Shown piece by piece: positions 21,796 through 23,403 of a stretch of 23,403 nt of DNA. The stretch covers positions 1 through 23,403 of the forward strand of contig DATEHC010000013.1 in assembly GCA_035279785.1 (NCBI GenBank). Direction: 5' to 3'. Numbering within the stretch: position 1 is the stretch's first letter; every line of letters starts with the position of its first letter. The translations under genes were made by a program, and so were the position numbers. This DNA is from 40CM-4-65-16 sp035279785 (GTDB taxonomy: Bacteria > Chloroflexota > Dormibacteria > Dormibacterales > Dormibacteraceae). The notes under the pieces were generated by a model, which did not search any database, was not told the DNA's origin, and saw nothing but the letters and a program-made list of their open reading frames with translations.

Positions 21796-22926
21796 CTAGA
21801 GGTCGAGGGCCTGCGCGACGAGCTCGCGGTGATATGTCGCGTCGCCGAGCGTCACCTCTGACGATTTGGCGCGCTTGAAATAGAGGTGCATGTCGTGCTC
21901 CCAGGTGAAGCCGATGCCTCCGTGCACCTGGATGCCATCGCCCGCGACCTTGCGATACGCGTCTGAGACGTAGGCCTTCGCCATCGACGCGGCGAGTGAC
22001 CGGTCGGGGGCGTCGGCGTCGACGGCCCAGGACGCGTAGTACGTCGCTGAACGTCCGCTCTCTGAAAGCACGAGCATGTCGGCGATCTTGTGCGACACCG
22101 CCTGGTAGATGCCGATCGGCTTGCCGAACTGGTGTCGCGTCTTCGCGTACTCGGTCGACGTCTCGAGAACTTTCTGCGCGCCGCCGACCATCTCCGCGCA
22201 CAGCGCTGCTGTCGCCCACTCGAGCGCGCGCTTCAGCGCCGGCCACGCCTTGTCGGGCGCGCCCATCACCGCGGCGTCTCCCAGCTCCACGCCGTCGAAG
22301 CGGATCTCGTACCAGCGTCGCGTGAGGTCCATGGTCTCGAGGCGGTTGACCGTCATGCCTTTCGGCCTGCCTTTCACAAGGAACAGCGTCAGGCCCTCCT
22401 CGCCTTCGCCGCGACTCCTCGCAACGACAGCGATGTAGTCGGCGACTCCCGCGTCGGGCACGAAGCTCTTCATGCCGTCCAGGCGCCATCCGCCGCCAGA
22501 CTTCGTTGCCTTCAAAGAGATTCCGTCAGCATCCCACCGCCCGATTGGCTCGGTGAAAGCCAGCGTGGCGCGGGCCGAGCCATCGGCGATCGCCCCGAGC
22601 GCTTCCTTCTTCTGTGACTCGGTCCCGGCCTCGAGAAGCGTTGGAACGGCCAGGCCCATCGTGGAGAAGAAAGGGCCGGGCAAGAGGGCGCGACCGGCTT
22701 CCTCCAGCACGACTACCAGGTCGAGGAACGAGCCGACGCCGCCATAGCTCTCTGGTATGCCCAGCGCGGTCCAGCCGAGGTCGGCGATCTTCTTCCACAA
22801 TGCGGCGTCGTAGCCGTCCTCGGTTTCCATCAAACGCCGAACTGTCTTTGGGCTGCACTCCTTGGCCAGGAACTCGCGCGCGGAGCGGCGGAGCATCTCC
22901 TGCTCCTCGGAGAACGCGAAGTCCAC
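21796..22926 (-). CDS. Acyl-CoA dehydrogenase-like subunit lacking the canonical catalytic Glu
   Basis: This is a 376-residue acyl-CoA dehydrogenase fold: FAFSEEQEMLRRSAREFL, LGWTALGIPESYGGVG, an ATLAFTEP strand, a middle beta domain (GWRLDGMKSFVPDAGVADYIAVVAR), and YAKTRHQFGKPIGIYQAVSHKIADM. Near the C-terminus, GIQVHGGIGFTWEHDMHLYFKRAK is typical. The catalytic Glu of the family usually lies in a YEGT-like motif after this; here the aligned part reads SEVTLGDATYHRE, so it appears absent. The upstream gene at 23065 keeps IEAGTSEV, so the two may form an alpha2-beta2 enzyme. GTG 22926 has a TAGACT hexamer 8 bases before it. Confidence 0.93.
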   Translation of the reverse strand: MDFAFSEEQEMLRRSAREFLAKECSPKTVRRLMETEDGYDAALWKKIADLGWTALGIPESYGGVGSFLDLVVVLEEAGRALLPGPFFSTMGLAVPTLLEAGTESQKKEALGAIADGSARATLAFTEPIGRWDADGISLKATKSGGGWRLDGMKSFVPDAGVADYIAVVARSRGEGEEGLTLFLVKGRPKGMTVNRLETMDLTRRWYEIRFDGVELGDAAVMGAPDKAWPALKRALEWATAALCAEMVGGAQKVLETSTEYAKTRHQFGKPIGIYQAVSHKIADMLVLSESGRSATYYASWAVDADAPDRSLAASMAKAYVSDAYRKVAGDGIQVHGGIGFTWEHDMHLYFKRAKSSEVTLGDATYHRELVAQALDL

Positions 22927-22934
22927 GAAGCGAG

Positions 22935-22940
22935 AGTCTA
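22935..22940 (-). promoter_or_regulatory. -10 hexamer for the 22926 acyl-CoA dehydrogenase gene
   Basis: TAGACT on the minus strand is followed by 8 bases and the GTG at 22926. No Shine-Dalgarno site is present. The gene may thus be transcribed independently of the upstream dehydrogenase gene, with repeat copy 4 between them. Confidence 0.45.
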
Positions 22941-22975
22941 GGTCGTGCTGGTCATCGACTCGCGGACCTCTTCCC

Positions 22976-23035
22976 CGGATAGTCCGGACTATCCGCGGTT
23001 TTGACCGCCTCGACTGCCTGATTGGCCGGACTATC
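22976..23035. repeat. Paired-palindrome element, copy 4
   Basis: CGGATAGTCCGGACTATCCG (22976-22995) is a perfect 20-bp palindrome. GATTGGCCGGACTATC (23020-23035) is a degraded copy with two mispaired positions. Centres are 42 bp apart. The 26-base spacer has a small hairpin (GCGGT 22995-22999, ACCGC 23004-23008, TTTG loop). Read with transcription (minus strand), its spacer resembles that of copy 3. It lies 29 bases after the stop of the 23065 gene. Confidence 0.88.
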
Positions 23036-23064
23036 CGAAGCAGCGCGCCCGAATTGCAGCCCCT

Positions 23065-23403
23065 TCAGCGGCTCCTGGGCAGGCCGAGAACTCGCTCGGC
23101 CAGGATGTTGCGCAGCACCTCGGACGTACCCGCCTCGATCGTGTTCGCGCGTGCGCGGAGGAACTGGTACTTCCAGCCGTCGCCATCGCCCACCTGCGAC
23201 CCCGGCCCCCCGACTTCCATCGCGGTCTCGGTCATCCGCTGATTGAGCTCGGACCACATGAGCTTGAGGATTGAGCCCTCGGGTCCAGGGATGCCGCTGC
23301 GCTTGACCGCCGTCACCGCCCGATAGCCGTTCAGCTGCAGGGCCCGGGCCTCGATCGTGTGCTGTGCGACCTTCTGGCGCACGAGCGGATCGGACCCACG
23401 GCC
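23065..23403 (-). CDS. Acyl-CoA dehydrogenase, C-terminal part (5' end outside window)
   Basis: The frame is open to the window edge, so only the last 112 residues are visible. They form the C-terminal helical domain: VAQHTIEARALQLNGYRAV, GPEGSILKLMWSELNQRMTE, then RARANTIEAGTSEVLRNILAERVLGLP. The IEAGTSEV motif matches the segment that carries the catalytic Glu (E376 in MCAD) and FAD contacts in this family. It lies upstream of the 21796-22926 dehydrogenase on the same strand. Substrate is unknown. Confidence 0.92.
   Translation of the reverse strand, partial: GRGSDPLVRQKVAQHTIEARALQLNGYRAVTAVKRSGIPGPEGSILKLMWSELNQRMTETAMEVGGPGSQVGDGDGWKYQFLRARANTIEAGTSEVLRNILAERVLGLPRSR

Noticed and set aside
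9710..23035. Palindromic repeats as a CRISPR array or transposon ends
   Set aside because: Only two units occur per site, the spacers do not look like captured DNA, and no cas or transposase gene is present. No target-site duplication was recognised.

Overview
This is a GC-rich chromosomal stretch of ordinary bacterial housekeeping genes. There are no tRNA or rRNA genes, no CRISPR array, no phage genes and no recognisable transposase. Genes are packed very tightly: many neighbours share 1-4 bases through NTGA-type stop/start overlaps. No gene-free gap exceeds about 140 bases (the longest is 22927-23064). The mix of class 1B PyrD with PyrK, PdxS/PdxT, a Ycf45-type R3H ATPase next to tmk and a DarA-like c-di-AMP receptor, and many apparently leaderless genes fits a terrabacterial lineage such as Chloroflexota or Candidatus Dormibacterota better than Proteobacteria. 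That placement is inference and of low confidence.

Layout. 1-3564 (+): end of carB, then pyrK and pyrD (pyrimidine synthesis). 3564-6374 (+): unknown membrane protein, ABC ATPase, and a large permease whose C-terminal part looks like SpoIIM. 6302-7597 (-): MFS exporter, divergent from an SRPBCC protein (7625-8086, +). 8076-8902 (-): a Rid-family protein and a membrane-anchored unknown. 8965-9714 (+): SDR dehydrogenase. 9810-11924 (-): a five-gene overlapping operon of unknown tail-anchored protein, yajQ, hisA, DUF3465-like lipoprotein, and a 51-residue peptide ending in a Cys/Gly/Pro motif. 11985-15482 (+): ilvE, glycerate kinase, a sigma factor with a fused zinc-binding anti-sigma-like tail, and an unknown two-repeat protein. 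15581-20561 (+): pdxS, pdxT, GNAT-like protein, R3H ATPase, tmk, darA-like gene. 20566-23403 (-): FAD oxidoreductase and two acyl-CoA dehydrogenases, the second cut by the window edge.

The most unusual feature is a repeated intergenic element seen four times (9710-9768, 12956-13015, 15484-15549, 22976-23035). Each copy holds two copies of a 16-bp palindrome, GATAGTC(CG or GC)GACTATC in consensus, with centres 42-43 bp apart (about four helical turns). Each copy lies just 3' of a gene. The core changes between CCGG and CGCG while keeping perfect symmetry, which suggests that the symmetry itself is under selection. The elements could be BIME/REP-like repeats, RNA-processing or termination structures, or paired protein-binding sites.

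Other points are a series of TAnnnT -10-like hexamers 6-9 nt before start codons (leaderless transcription) and two genes, hisA and the Rid gene, whose conserved N-termini can be reached only from non-standard start codons (ATA and CTG) that overlap the previous gene's stop codon.
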